This document shows, in pieces, positions 1-7,492 of a stretch of DNA of 17,587 nt (positions are counted from its first letter, which is position 1; every line of letters starts with the position of its first letter). Made by a program: the position numbers and the translations under genes. Source of the DNA: JBHIEE01 sp046760445 (lineage in GTDB: Bacteria > Acidobacteriota > Aminicenantia > JdFR-78); assembly GCA_046760445.1 (NCBI GenBank), contig JBHIEE010000058.1:1-17587 (forward strand), written 5' to 3'. A model generated the notes under the pieces. It did no database searches. It saw only the letters and a program-made list of their open reading frames with translations, and was not told the origin of the DNA.

Positions 1-375
1 CATAAAGAGCAGCCGGACTGGCAGAGCTTGAGAGAAGATATTCTAAGATTTCTTTATATGAGAAAAAAATTGTATGGTCAGGAATTTTATCGGAATCGGA
101 TTAAAGCTATGGTTCAGGTTGAAGAGCTTGATCCTTACCCAGGAAGATTTCTGCGTTCTGACCTGGAAGACAGGATTAAAAAAGCCAATGAACTACTTGG
201 CTCTTCATATCTGAAACAGGGAAATGAAAAGAGTTACGCAGAATGTCAAAAGAACATCAGCTTGATTGAAGAGGATGAAAAAATAAAAGCAGAAGATGTT
301 TTCCAAAAATTTCTTGAACTCCAGAAAAAATGGCAGAAACTTATTGAAATTTGCCGCAACTTCAAAGGCTTATAG
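1..375 (+). CDS. C-terminal part of an unrecognised helical protein
   Basis: The frame is open from the first base of the window, so this is the 3' end of a gene that begins outside; about 124 residues are visible. The TTG at 28 need not be the start. The residues are rich in Lys, Glu and aromatics and look alpha-helical throughout, with a likely coiled-coil stretch in the last 40 residues (ISLIEEDEKIKAEDVF onward). No signal peptide, membrane segment or catalytic motif is visible, and I do not recognise a family. It ends 176 bases before the next gene, and no convincing terminator hairpin lies between them, so its relation to that gene is open. Confidence 0.6.
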   Translation, partial: HKEQPDWQSLREDILRFLYMRKKLYGQEFYRNRIKAMVQVEELDPYPGRFLRSDLEDRIKKANELLGSSYLKQGNEKSYAECQKNISLIEEDEKIKAEDVFQKFLELQKKWQKLIEICRNFKGL

Positions 376-551
376 CTTTTCTCCCTCTCCATTGTTGCAA
401 TCAGCACCATTACGAAAAGAGAATCAGTTGGGGTTTTTTGATAAATATTTAAGCTTCTTTTGGAAAAATCTATGACCTTAATGGAAATGTCTCAGAAAGT
501 GTTTGAAAGAAGAAAATACTGAGACTTGACCAAAGAATACAATTTTATTCA

Positions 552-1313
552 ATGAGATTCAAAAAGGTTCTGTTAATTATCCCTGGAATACTTTTATCTC
601 TTTTAATTTTTAATGCCTCTCCGAAGAAACAGCCAACTCAAGAGGAGTTAAAGAAGATTATCAATGCATCGCTTAAAGCTCAAGGAGGAAAAAAAGCTCT
701 CCACTCAATTAGAAATTTTTTAGTTTTATCTATAGTTAAAATTTATGTTCCTCAGGGTGAATTTACGATGGAAAGAAAGACTTACTTACAGAAGAATCCT
801 TTCAAAATCAGAATCGAACAGTCTGTTACCATATTCCAATCAATAATTGGGTTTGATGGTCAAAAAGTCTGGCTAAAACAGAAAGAGAAAGTAACGGATA
901 TGCCTCTCAGTTATATCAGGTCTTTCAAAGCCTCAGCTAAAAGAGAAAACCTGTTGATTAAATATACCCCTCGTTATTTTAAAATTGAGTATGCAGGGAG
1001 AGAAAAAATCCGTGAAAAAGAATGTATTGGAATCAAATTTACTGATCCAGAAGGAAATGAAACTATTCTTTATTTTTACCTAGAAAACTTTCTTCCTGCT
1101 AAAGAGGAATATATTTCCCTTGAACCGACCACTGGAAAAATGGTTAAAAATGAATCTATTCTATTTGATTATCGACTGGTAAAAAAAGTAAAAATGCCAT
1201 TCAGGGTAATCGCCTTTCAAGATGGCCAAAAAATAGCTGAAGTATTAGTCAAGGAAATACAGATAAATCTTGACTTAAAGGATGATCTATTCAGAAAACC
1301 ACCCACTAAATAA
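552..1313 (+). CDS. Exported LolA/LolB-like outer-membrane lipoprotein-sorting family protein
   Basis: The 253-residue product begins with a basic N-terminus and a hydrophobic stretch (residues 5-22, VLLIIPGILLSLLIF), a Sec signal peptide or membrane anchor with no lipobox Cys. The mature part opens with the pattern ASLKAQGGKKALHSIRNF (39-56), typical of the half-barrel 'outer membrane lipoprotein-sorting' proteins common in Acidobacteria-type genomes. It continues in alternating beta-strands with a late 'VKKVKMPFRVIAFQDGQKI' stretch (about 210-228) that is usual near the C-terminus of that group. The family fold binds acyl chains or lipoproteins in the periplasm; the cargo here is unknown. 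No Shine-Dalgarno precedes the ATG, but TACAAT lies at 538-543, only 8 bases away. The gene is convergent with the radical SAM gene. The family is likely; the exact role is not shown. Confidence 0.6.
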   Translation: MRFKKVLLIIPGILLSLLIFNASPKKQPTQEELKKIINASLKAQGGKKALHSIRNFLVLSIVKIYVPQGEFTMERKTYLQKNPFKIRIEQSVTIFQSIIGFDGQKVWLKQKEKVTDMPLSYIRSFKASAKRENLLIKYTPRYFKIEYAGREKIREKECIGIKFTDPEGNETILYFYLENFLPAKEEYISLEPTTGKMVKNESILFDYRLVKKVKMPFRVIAFQDGQKIAEVLVKEIQINLDLKDDLFRKPPTK

Positions 1314-1349
1314 TTTTAAAGAAAGAAAAACAAATTAATTTTTTAACAA

Positions 1350-2828
1350 TTAAACTTCCACAATTTTTCGAAAATGGAATCCATAAATAGCAAATGTTAT
1401 TGCTAAGGGGAAGAGACGGGGACGTCTGAGTAATGTCCAGAGAATAAGTTTCCAGTAATGAAATCTCTCTTTTCCTTTTATTCCCAAAAACCAGATAGAT
1501 TTGAAGAATGCTTTGAGGTAGCTAAACTGAAAATTAACTTTTTTCTTTAGTGGTTTAGGTTTATACCCTTTCAGGAATGTTATCACCCGTTGATAATAAT
1601 GCTTAGGTGAATAAATCGTATCCAGAATTTTTTTATAACCATTAATAAGTGTTTTACTATTCATTTTGGGGATGAAGTTGAGTGAAAAGTCTGTGTTGTC
1701 ACCAGAAGGATCATTTAACAATCTATCTTCCTTTTCCAGGCGGTGATAAAGTTGTGTCCCACGTGGAGCATTCAGCAATCCAACCATTGCTGTAACAATC
1801 CCACTCTTTTGAATAAAACTTATTTGTCTTTCAAAAATTGAAGGAGGATCATTATCAAAACCTACAATAAATCCTCCCTGAACTTCAAACCCATAATCTT
1901 GAATTTTTTTAACACAAGCTATCAAATCACGATTCTTATTCTGAAATTTGTTGCATTCTGTTAAGCTTTCCTCATTTGGAGTTTCAATTCCAATAAAAAC
2001 TTTGTCAAACCCTGCCTTGACCATTAATTGCATTAGTTCTTCGTCATCAGAAAGATTTATAGATGCTTCAGTAAAAAATGAAAAAGGGCGTTTTTTCTGT
2101 TCCATCCAATCGATTAAATAAGGAAGGATTTCCATTTTTAGTTTTTTCTTATTACCTATAAAATTATCATCTACGAAGAATACTCCATCTCTCCAGCCTT
2201 GGGCATATAAAACATCCAGTTCTCCTAATATCTGTTCTTTATCTTTTGTTCGTGGTTTATGTCCATTTAGAATAGTGATATCACAAAATTCGCAGTTAAA
2301 AGGACAGCCTCGGGAATACTGAATGCTCATTGAAGCATATTTTTTCATATTAATTAGCTCCCACATAGGAAAAGGAGTTTTTCTTACATCAGGCCACTCT
2401 TCAGAAGTGTAGATGCGGCGAGCATATCCATTTTTTAAATCATCCAAAAAAGGTGGAAGCGTATTCTCAGCCTCGTTAAGAACAAAATGATTTATTCCTT
2501 CGAATTCCTTATATTCGGTAGTAAAAAGAGGACCACCTGCAACAGTTTTAATCCCCATTCTCTTACATTTACTAATTACTTCCTTTGCCGATTTCCTTTG
2601 AACAACCATGGCACTAATGAATACATAATCAGCCCATTTAAGGTCATCATCAGTTAAAACGGAAACATTCATATCGATGACTCTTTTCTCCCATTCTTTA
2701 GGAAGCATTGAGGCTACCGTTAATAAACCAAGCGGTGGAAAAGATGCTTTTTTAGAAATGAATTTCAGAGCATATTTAAAACTCCAAAAAGTATCAGGAT
2801 ACTCTGGATAAACTAAAAGTATTTTCAT
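1350..2828 (-). CDS. B12-binding domain radical SAM protein with DUF4070 C-terminus
   Basis: This 492-residue protein has three parts. Residues 1-135 form a Rossmann-like cobalamin-binding domain (start KILLVYPEYP, GGP loop at 98-100). A radical SAM TIM barrel from about 165 to 370 carries the [4Fe-4S] motif C175-x3-C179-x2-C182 (SRGCPFNCEFC). The tail from about 375 (YYQRVITFLKGY onward) is of DUF4070 type. Related proteins include hopanoid methylases such as HpnR and other lipid- or natural-product-modifying enzymes that use S-adenosylmethionine and cobalamin. The usual axial-ligand motif DxHxxG reads D52-M-N-V, so the histidine is absent. Start choice: AGGAG at 2836-2840 sits 7 bases before the ATG. 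No hopanoid, lipid or cofactor genes lie nearby, so the substrate cannot be inferred. Family sure; reaction unknown. Confidence 0.85.
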   Translation of the reverse strand: MKILLVYPEYPDTFWSFKYALKFISKKASFPPLGLLTVASMLPKEWEKRVIDMNVSVLTDDDLKWADYVFISAMVVQRKSAKEVISKCKRMGIKTVAGGPLFTTEYKEFEGINHFVLNEAENTLPPFLDDLKNGYARRIYTSEEWPDVRKTPFPMWELINMKKYASMSIQYSRGCPFNCEFCDITILNGHKPRTKDKEQILGELDVLYAQGWRDGVFFVDDNFIGNKKKLKMEILPYLIDWMEQKKRPFSFFTEASINLSDDEELMQLMVKAGFDKVFIGIETPNEESLTECNKFQNKNRDLIACVKKIQDYGFEVQGGFIVGFDNDPPSIFERQISFIQKSGIVTAMVGLLNAPRGTQLYHRLEKEDRLLNDPSGDNTDFSLNFIPKMNSKTLINGYKKILDTIYSPKHYYQRVITFLKGYKPKPLKKKVNFQFSYLKAFFKSIWFLGIKGKERFHYWKLILWTLLRRPRLFPLAITFAIYGFHFRKIVEV

Positions 2829-2960
2829 AATTGAACTCCTAAGTCATACTTTCCAGGAAATACTATAAAAATTCCCTTTTGCGGTATAAACTTTTTATTT
2901 GGAATATCGCAGTTGTATGGGAAACTCCGCTAATTAGCATACATCATTGCATCTTAAATG

Positions 2961-3926
2961 TCAACTATTTGTATGAGTCCATAACATATTGGAAAAATTA
3001 TCATTTTTTATGAGGTATTGTAAAGGCGAAAGATTGTCCAATGATTTATGAGGTCGTTCACAGTTATAAAAGAGGAGGTAATTTACCATCTCCATATTAA
3101 ATCTTTCTTTTTCTTCTGGATGTGGAGCTTTCCATTCCACAAATTCTTCCCCTAACGTTCTATTAAATCTCTCCACCAGTGAATTCGATTGGGGATGTCG
3201 AGGATAGATAAAATAATGGGTGATTTCTTTTCTCTTTACATACTTATCAAACTCCCCAAGAAATTCACTTCCATTATCAGTCTGTATTTTCTTGATCTGA
3301 AATGGTGCCACGTTCTCCAGCTTCTCCATAAAATCTACTGCTGCTTTACTCGTCAACCGCTCATATAAATATGAAAAGGCAAATCTACTCCTCATATCTA
3401 CTGCCGACAATATATATCTTTTTATCCCATCGAGAAATAAAGTGATGCCGTCAATCTGAACTAAGTCTCCTGGCTTCTGTGGTGTATATCCCTTCCGTCT
3501 CAATCTCTTTTGCCTCTTTCGGACTTTCATCCTCCCTCGTGAATCTAATCTCGGCGGCAAAAAGTAAATATTATATCTCTTGATCACTCTCCCTATCGTA
3601 GATGCTGATATCTTCTTTATTCCCATTTCTTCACAGTATCTATCCAAAAGTGGTTTTATCTTCTCTTTGCCTATGTTTGGTATTCTCTCCCTTATCTCTT
3701 TGATAAACTCTATATGCTGTGTTTCTACCTCCATTTTCCTCCTTCTTTTGGGAGCACGAGAGTGATTATTCAAGACTGTAATATCACCTCCACTTACCTT
3801 CAGAAGTTCCCTCCAGCGATAAATACTCGACCTGCTTACCCCAAATGCCTCTCGTGCGGCTTCTAACCCATACTTTGCAAAAAACTCCAATATCTTTAAC
3901 CTCCTCTTTGCTTCCTCTTTTACCAT
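2961..3926 (-). CDS. IS481-like DDE transposase (integrase core)
   Basis: From the chosen start the protein has 321 residues. An N-terminal helix-turn-helix (KYGLEAAREAFGVSRSSIYRW) binds the element ends. A basic linker (about 55-65 residues on) leads to a retroviral-integrase-type catalytic core with first Asp in VQIDG, second Asp in QTDNGSEF and Glu in SLVERFNR; 34 residues separate the last two, close to the integrase spacing. The C-terminal NCERPHKSLDNLSPLQYL is typical of this group. The frame is open to an ATG at 4001, but the ATG at 3926 has GAGGTG just upstream and its MVKEEAKRRLKILEFF matches where these proteins usually begin. The stop codon at 2961-2963 lies outside the left inverted repeat. 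No frameshift or internal stop is seen, so the enzyme may be active. Confidence 0.85.
   Translation of the reverse strand: MVKEEAKRRLKILEFFAKYGLEAAREAFGVSRSSIYRWRELLKVSGGDITVLNNHSRAPKRRRKMEVETQHIEFIKEIRERIPNIGKEKIKPLLDRYCEEMGIKKISASTIGRVIKRYNIYFLPPRLDSRGRMKVRKRQKRLRRKGYTPQKPGDLVQIDGITLFLDGIKRYILSAVDMRSRFAFSYLYERLTSKAAVDFMEKLENVAPFQIKKIQTDNGSEFLGEFDKYVKRKEITHYFIYPRHPQSNSLVERFNRTLGEEFVEWKAPHPEEKERFNMEMVNYLLFYNCERPHKSLDNLSPLQYLIKNDNFSNMLWTHTNS
2970..2995 (+). repeat. Left terminal inverted repeat of the insertion sequence
   Basis: It begins TGTATGAGTCC and ends with the core AACATATTGGAAA at 2983-2995. Aligned with the reverse complement of 4010-4036, it matches at most positions with one single-base gap and a few mismatches, mostly in the outer half. 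The 3' end of the transposase gene runs straight through it. Confidence 0.7.
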
Positions 3927-4009
3927 TTTCACCTCTTCCCACAAAGAGGAGTATACCTTCCTCCAGCCTCTTATTCCAGAAAAAACCCTAAATGTTTGCA
4001 TATCCTATC

Positions 4010-4036
4010 TTTCCAATATGTTTCTGAACTTATTCA
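4010..4036 (-). repeat. Right terminal inverted repeat of the insertion sequence
   Basis: Read on the minus strand it begins TGAATAAGTTCAG and ends with the same 13-base core (4010-4022) as the left end. It lies just upstream of the longest possible transposase start (4001), as is usual for the promoter-proximal end of such elements. Confidence 0.7.
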
Positions 4037-4101
4037 AAAAAAACTATTTTTCAGGTATCACTTCAAAATTACTCTAATTCTCTTAATTTTTTGACAGGAT
4101 A

Positions 4102-4110
4102 TGTTATAAT
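4102..4110 (+). promoter_or_regulatory. Possible extended -10 promoter of the amidotransferase gene
   Basis: TGTTATAAT matches the extended -10 pattern TGnTATAAT and lies 24 bases before the ATG at 4135. A TTGACA at 4091-4096 is only 8 bases upstream, too near to pair with this -10. It could instead pair, at 17 bases, with the poorer TAAACT at 4114-4119. Either way the leader would be short (about 9-18 bases) and has no clear Shine-Dalgarno. Confidence 0.4.
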
Positions 4111-4134
4111 GACTAAACTAAGAAGATTTCAAGA

Positions 4135-4815
4135 ATGAAAAAGATAACCATTATTGATAACTCAATTAATTATAATTTCTATTCACCGGTAGAACATTGG
4201 AAGCCATATTTTAAAGGGAAATTGATTCTTTTCAAAGCTATTAAAAATGAATTCCCTAATTTAAGAGAGAATTGTACCCATCTTCTATTAACTGGCTCTG
4301 AGTCAACTATTATGGAAAGACCAGAATGGGTTCTCAAAGAAATTGAAGTTATTCAAGAAGCAGTTAGAATAGGAGTTCCCGTATTAGGCAGTTGTTACGG
4401 CCATCAATTGCTGGCTTTTGCTCTTTCTGGGCCAGAAGTTGTTAGACATTCTTCAAAACCTGAAATAGGGTGGATTAAAATAGATATTCTTAAACCTCAA
4501 GGAATTTTCGAGGGGATGAATAAAGAGATTTATAGCTTCAGTTCACATTTTGATGAAGTGTGGAATCTTCCACAAGAATATGAAATTTTAGCCAGTTCTC
4601 CAGATTGTGAAGTTCAAGCATTTCAATATGATAAGAAACCTGTGTGGGGAATTCAATTTCATCCAGAAATAGATATTCAAACAGCACAAAAATTTCTTGA
4701 AAAAGGGAGATATTATATGAAAGAGCATGCATACCTCTTTGAAAAAGCATTAAATTCCACTCCGAAAGATTCAAAAATTACTCAAAAAATAATCGATAAT
4801 TTCCTTAAATTCTAA
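4135..4815 (+). CDS. Stand-alone class I glutamine amidotransferase (GuaA N-terminal-like)
   Basis: The 226-residue protein has the triad of class I (triad) glutamine amidotransferases: nucleophile C87 in GSCYGHQ, H176 and E178 in IQFHPEID. It also has an LLTGSEST oxyanion-region loop at 51-58. These domains hydrolyse glutamine and pass ammonia to a synthetase partner; GMP synthase is the nearest well-known relative. No ATP-pyrophosphatase or synthetase domain is fused, and none is encoded nearby. The last 35 residues form a helical tail beyond the core. No signal peptide is present, so it is cytoplasmic. It appears monocistronic, flanked by the insertion sequence on the left and by the barrel gene's own promoter on the right. 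The true acceptor is unknown, and a gamma-glutamyl hydrolase role is possible. Fold assignment is secure, partner is not. Confidence 0.8.
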   Translation: MKKITIIDNSINYNFYSPVEHWKPYFKGKLILFKAIKNEFPNLRENCTHLLLTGSESTIMERPEWVLKEIEVIQEAVRIGVPVLGSCYGHQLLAFALSGPEVVRHSSKPEIGWIKIDILKPQGIFEGMNKEIYSFSSHFDEVWNLPQEYEILASSPDCEVQAFQYDKKPVWGIQFHPEIDIQTAQKFLEKGRYYMKEHAYLFEKALNSTPKDSKITQKIIDNFLKF

Positions 4816-4895
4816 CAACTAAACTCATCTCTATCAAACCAGCTTTCTCCAGAACGGAAAAAAATAGAAATAGCCTAAAATTATTTCTTTTTTTC

Positions 4896-4925
4896 TTGAC
4901 AACTGTAATTTTTTTCCTATATTAT
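4896..4925 (+). promoter_or_regulatory. Sigma-70-type promoter of the PKD/barrel gene
   Basis: A perfect -35 TTGACA (4896-4901) is followed after 16 bases by TATATT (4918-4923), or after 18 by TATTAT (4920-4925). The predicted start is near 4930, giving a leader of about 54 bases that holds an inverted repeat and a strong Shine-Dalgarno AAGGAGGT (4972-4979). This is the best promoter in the window and suggests high expression. Confidence 0.65.
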
Positions 4926-4930
4926 TAGAC

Positions 4931-4962
4931 ACAGTAACAGTATAGGATGCTGTTATAACTGT
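4931..4962 (+). promoter_or_regulatory. Dyad in the 5' leader of the PKD/barrel gene
   Basis: TAACAG (4935-4940) and CTGTTA (4950-4955) pair across a 9-base centre. An outer ACAGT (4931-4935) pairs with ACTGT (4958-4962), with a small bulge. It begins about where transcription should start, so it may be an operator or a 5' mRNA hairpin protecting the message. No known regulator motif is recognised. Confidence 0.4.
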
Positions 4963-4983
4963 ATTTATATTAAGGAGGTTAAT

Positions 4984-6447
4984 ATGAGGAAGAAGAAATT
5001 GATTTTCTTAATCACTATTCTCCTAGTAGTTTCTTTTCTAAATGCTTTAGCAGGAACTCATGTCATTCGGAAATTGGGAAAATATCCTTTCTGTCGTTGT
5101 CGAGGAGGTATTCCCACTGGTGAAGTGATGAAAGAGATTGTTAAAACCTATGCAGAAGATGTTAAATATGGATTTGATATGGCTGGCTATGGTGATGTCT
5201 ACCTTCCTTTTCTCGATCAATTAGAAACGGGTACCTTTGAAGAAGCAACTCTTCCTGTTGGAGAAAAATTGATGTGGATGCTTTATCGAGTTCGAGGAAG
5301 AGTAAAAGTTTTGGAAGATGTTGAGTGGGGTGGGAAGGAACCCTTAGAAGCTTTCTCTTTCAAGGTGATTAAAGAAGGGAGAAGTTATGAATTTATTATG
5401 CCTAAGCCGTGCGGAAATATCTCACTTTATAAAATAACCGAGGTTGTTCCTTTCTGTGCTATCACAGTCAGTCCTTCGAAAGCAAATATTGGATATCCAA
5501 TCACTGTTGATGTTTGCGGATCAGAAAATGCAGCTACAGTGGAAGTCAATATTCTGGATGAAGCAGGAAATAAAATTGAAACAAAGGTTTTGGAAACCGC
5601 TTCCTGCAAATGGGAAACAAGTTTCGACAAACCAGGAAAATATACTTTTCAGGCAGTAGCTATTAGTCCTTTAGAAATCCGCTCTACCAATCCATGTCAG
5701 GCTGAGGTAGTAATCAATGCTCCTCCTTTCTGTCAGATCACTGTTACTCCAGAAGAAGCTTATCTGAAAAAGCCTTTTACCTTTGATGCTTCAGGCTCTT
5801 CTGATCCTGATGGACGAGTCACCTCAGTGACTATGGTAATCACGGATGAGGCAGGAAATGAAGTTGACCGAAAAGTGATTGACGGTCCACCTTTCGTTTG
5901 GGAAAAAACATTTGATCAACCAGGAATATACCGGGTAAGTGCTACCGTAACTGATGATTTTGGAGCAGTATCAGTTAATGAATGCTTTGGTACTTTCACA
6001 GTTAAACGCAAAATACTTGGTTTTATCATTGATGCTGGATGGTTAAGAGTTAAATCCTGTGTAGGCGACTATCTATTTGGGAGAGGCGGATTGCTTTTCC
6101 ATTTGGTCCAAGACAAACTCGATGCTGCTTTAATGCTTGGAGGAGGAATACCAATTGCCCAACAACCAGAGGATGCATTTAAATCCATCTTCGTCATTGA
6201 TGGACTTTTAAATTACTACGCTGGTCCTTTCACCTTGGGCGGTGGATTAGGAGTAAGTTCTCCAGTAAAGAAGTCAGGATGGGAAGATAACTATCACGTT
6301 GAGTTCCTCTTAGATACAGGCTTTAATTTCTATCAAAAAGACGAAATTAAGGCTGGTCTCTTTGCTGAAGGACGTTTTGCTCTCGACAAATTAGATGATA
6401 TTTCCGGATACCACAAATACTGGATAGGCTTACGCGTTACATTCTAA
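4984..6447 (+). CDS. Exported protein with two PKD-like domains and a C-terminal outer-membrane barrel
   Basis: This is a 487-residue protein. A Sec signal peptide (KKKLIFLITILLVVSFLNALA, cleavage near 23) precedes an unassigned domain of about 130 residues. Two immunoglobulin-like PKD repeats follow (about 156-244 and 248-340), each opening PFC(A/Q)ITV. The second has the classic SGSSDPDG turn (270-277). The last 145 residues alternate hydrophobic and polar strands and end in W-I-G-L-R-V-T-F, the terminal Phe typical of BAM-inserted barrels. Ten Cys are present; C158/C238 and C250/C334 occupy the first and last strands of each repeat, suggesting one disulfide per repeat. AAGGAGGT before the ATG, a consensus promoter and a terminator mark a well-expressed single-gene unit. 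It is probably a surface or envelope structural protein; ligand unknown. Not a canonical OmpA, since no peptidoglycan-binding domain is seen. Confidence 0.7.
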   Translation: MRKKKLIFLITILLVVSFLNALAGTHVIRKLGKYPFCRCRGGIPTGEVMKEIVKTYAEDVKYGFDMAGYGDVYLPFLDQLETGTFEEATLPVGEKLMWMLYRVRGRVKVLEDVEWGGKEPLEAFSFKVIKEGRSYEFIMPKPCGNISLYKITEVVPFCAITVSPSKANIGYPITVDVCGSENAATVEVNILDEAGNKIETKVLETASCKWETSFDKPGKYTFQAVAISPLEIRSTNPCQAEVVINAPPFCQITVTPEEAYLKKPFTFDASGSSDPDGRVTSVTMVITDEAGNEVDRKVIDGPPFVWEKTFDQPGIYRVSATVTDDFGAVSVNECFGTFTVKRKILGFIIDAGWLRVKSCVGDYLFGRGGLLFHLVQDKLDAALMLGGGIPIAQQPEDAFKSIFVIDGLLNYYAGPFTLGGGLGVSSPVKKSGWEDNYHVEFLLDTGFNFYQKDEIKAGLFAEGRFALDKLDDISGYHKYWIGLRVTF

Positions 6448-6491
6448 TAATTAGCAGGAGCTGGAGAGAAAAACAAGCGATCTTAACTTAA

Positions 6492-6529
6492 AAAACCAGG
6501 TAGAGGGAAAAATCTCTCTGCCTGGTTTT
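6492..6529 (+). terminator. Strong intrinsic terminator, possibly bidirectional
   Basis: AAAACCAGG (6492-6500) pairs perfectly with CCTGGTTTT (6521-6529). Inside, AGAG pairs with CTCT with wobble pairs at the junctions, leaving a loop of about 6 bases. The A tract before and the T tract after let it work in either direction. It lies 44 bases after the PKD/barrel stop codon, whose transcript it should end. Confidence 0.75.
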
Positions 6530-6634
6530 AAGTAGAACTAAGTCAAACAAAAAAACTGTTTCTAATCATTTCAAAAAATTTAATTTTAAAGGATTTTTCT
6601 AAATCTAATTTTCCCAATTTAAAAATAGAACAAA

Positions 6635-7492
6635 ATGAAAATAGCCATAATTGGAGCAAATGGACAATTAGGTTCAGATTTAATAAGAGTCTTAGAAAAT
6701 GATGAAGTGATACCTTTATATCATCACGACATTGACATTACTAATCATCAGAAAACAAAGGAAGTTATACTTCAAATAAAGCCAGAGATATTAATTAACA
6801 CTGCCGCTTATCATCGCGTGGATGAATGTGAAGACTTCCCAGAAAAATCTTTCAAAGTAAACTCTGTTGCTGTTTGGAATTTAGCTAACATTTGTCAAGA
6901 TATTAATTGTGTTTTTGTCCATTTCAGTACTGATTATGTTTTCGACGGAAAGAAAAAAAGTCCGTACACAGAAGAAGACTCACCAAATCCTTTAAATGTT
7001 TATGGCAATTCCAAGTTAACAGGAGAATATTTTGTCAAAAATATATGTCAAAAATATTTTTTAATCAGAACAAGCGGTCTTTATGGAATTGCAGGAGCAA
7101 AAGCCAAAAAAGGAAATTTTGTTGATTTAATGTTAAAGCTGGAGAAGATAGGCAAACCAATTAAAGTAGTAAACGACCAAATTCTTACACCCACTTACAC
7201 CTTTGAATTAGCAGAAAAAATTTCTCAATTAATAAAAAAGGATATTTATGGTCTTTATCATTTAACTAACCAAGGTCAATGTAACTGGTATGAATTTGCT
7301 AAAACTATCTTTGAATTTATTGGCAAAAAGCCTGCTCTTTCTCCTATAAGCTCTGGCCTGTATGGAGCAAAAGCGAAAAGACCGAAATACTCTGTATTAG
7401 AAAATAAGAGAGCTTGCCAAATTGATTTGGGAGAATTTAGCCCATGGAAAGATGCCCTTCGAGCCTATTTAAAAGAAAAGAATTTAATATAA
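6635..7492 (+). CDS. rmlD: dTDP-4-dehydrorhamnose reductase (RmlD-like)
   Basis: The 285-residue NAD(P)-dependent short-chain reductase has a Rossmann motif G7-x-x-G10-x-x-G13 (IGANGQLGSD) at its very start. STDYVFDG (98-105) and the catalytic Y123-x3-K127 (YGNSKLTGE) follow, then the substrate-region TSGLYG near 146 and RPKYSVLEN near 249. RmlD reduces dTDP-4-keto-L-rhamnose to dTDP-L-rhamnose for envelope polysaccharide. Length is normal. No rmlA, rmlB or rmlC is in the window, so the pathway must be completed elsewhere, and a related nucleotide-sugar reductase role cannot be excluded. No clear Shine-Dalgarno is present (ATAGAACAAA before the ATG). It converges on the thioesterase gene with 19 bases between stops. 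Confidence 0.85.
   Translation: MKIAIIGANGQLGSDLIRVLENDEVIPLYHHDIDITNHQKTKEVILQIKPEILINTAAYHRVDECEDFPEKSFKVNSVAVWNLANICQDINCVFVHFSTDYVFDGKKKSPYTEEDSPNPLNVYGNSKLTGEYFVKNICQKYFLIRTSGLYGIAGAKAKKGNFVDLMLKLEKIGKPIKVVNDQILTPTYTFELAEKISQLIKKDIYGLYHLTNQGQCNWYEFAKTIFEFIGKKPALSPISSGLYGAKAKRPKYSVLENKRACQIDLGEFSPWKDALRAYLKEKNLI

Larger units (their letters stand above)
2970..4036 (-). mobile_element. Compact insertion sequence, IS481-like, with one transposase gene
   Basis: A single DDE transposase gene fills the element. Imperfect inverted repeats of 26 and 27 bases bound it: both arms share the inner core AACATATTGGAAA and begin TG at the outer tip. Taken tip to tip this gives 1067 bases. The octamer AACTATTT flanks the element in direct orientation at 2963-2970 and 4042-4049. 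It could be a target duplication, but it does not abut the right tip exactly: five A residues intervene and the left copy overlaps the tip by one base. The exact ends are therefore uncertain by a few bases. The element sits between genes and breaks no recognisable reading frame. Confidence 0.75.

Noticed and set aside
376..551. Small ORF at about 472 (MTLMEMSQKVFERRKY) and a weak AAAG(G)CT/AGCTTT hairpin at the end of the first gene
   Set aside because: The ORF is only 16 codons without a ribosome site, and the hairpin is bulged with no T tract.
2913..2936. TGTATG/CATACA inverted repeat left of the insertion sequence, resembling the IS tip TGTATG
   Set aside because: Only six bases match and the IS core AACATATTGG is absent, so it is not a second IS end.
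3580..3765. 61-residue plus-strand frame inside the transposase gene
   Set aside because: Antisense shadow of a well-supported transposase; no Shine-Dalgarno and low-complexity hydrophobic content.
4091..4110. TTGACA followed by TATAAT as a consensus promoter
   Set aside because: Only 8 bases separate the two boxes, far from the 16-18 required, so they cannot be used together.
5427..5659. Two overlapping frames of about 70 residues within the PKD/barrel gene
   Set aside because: They lie wholly in the first PKD repeat, whose reading frame is clearly real.
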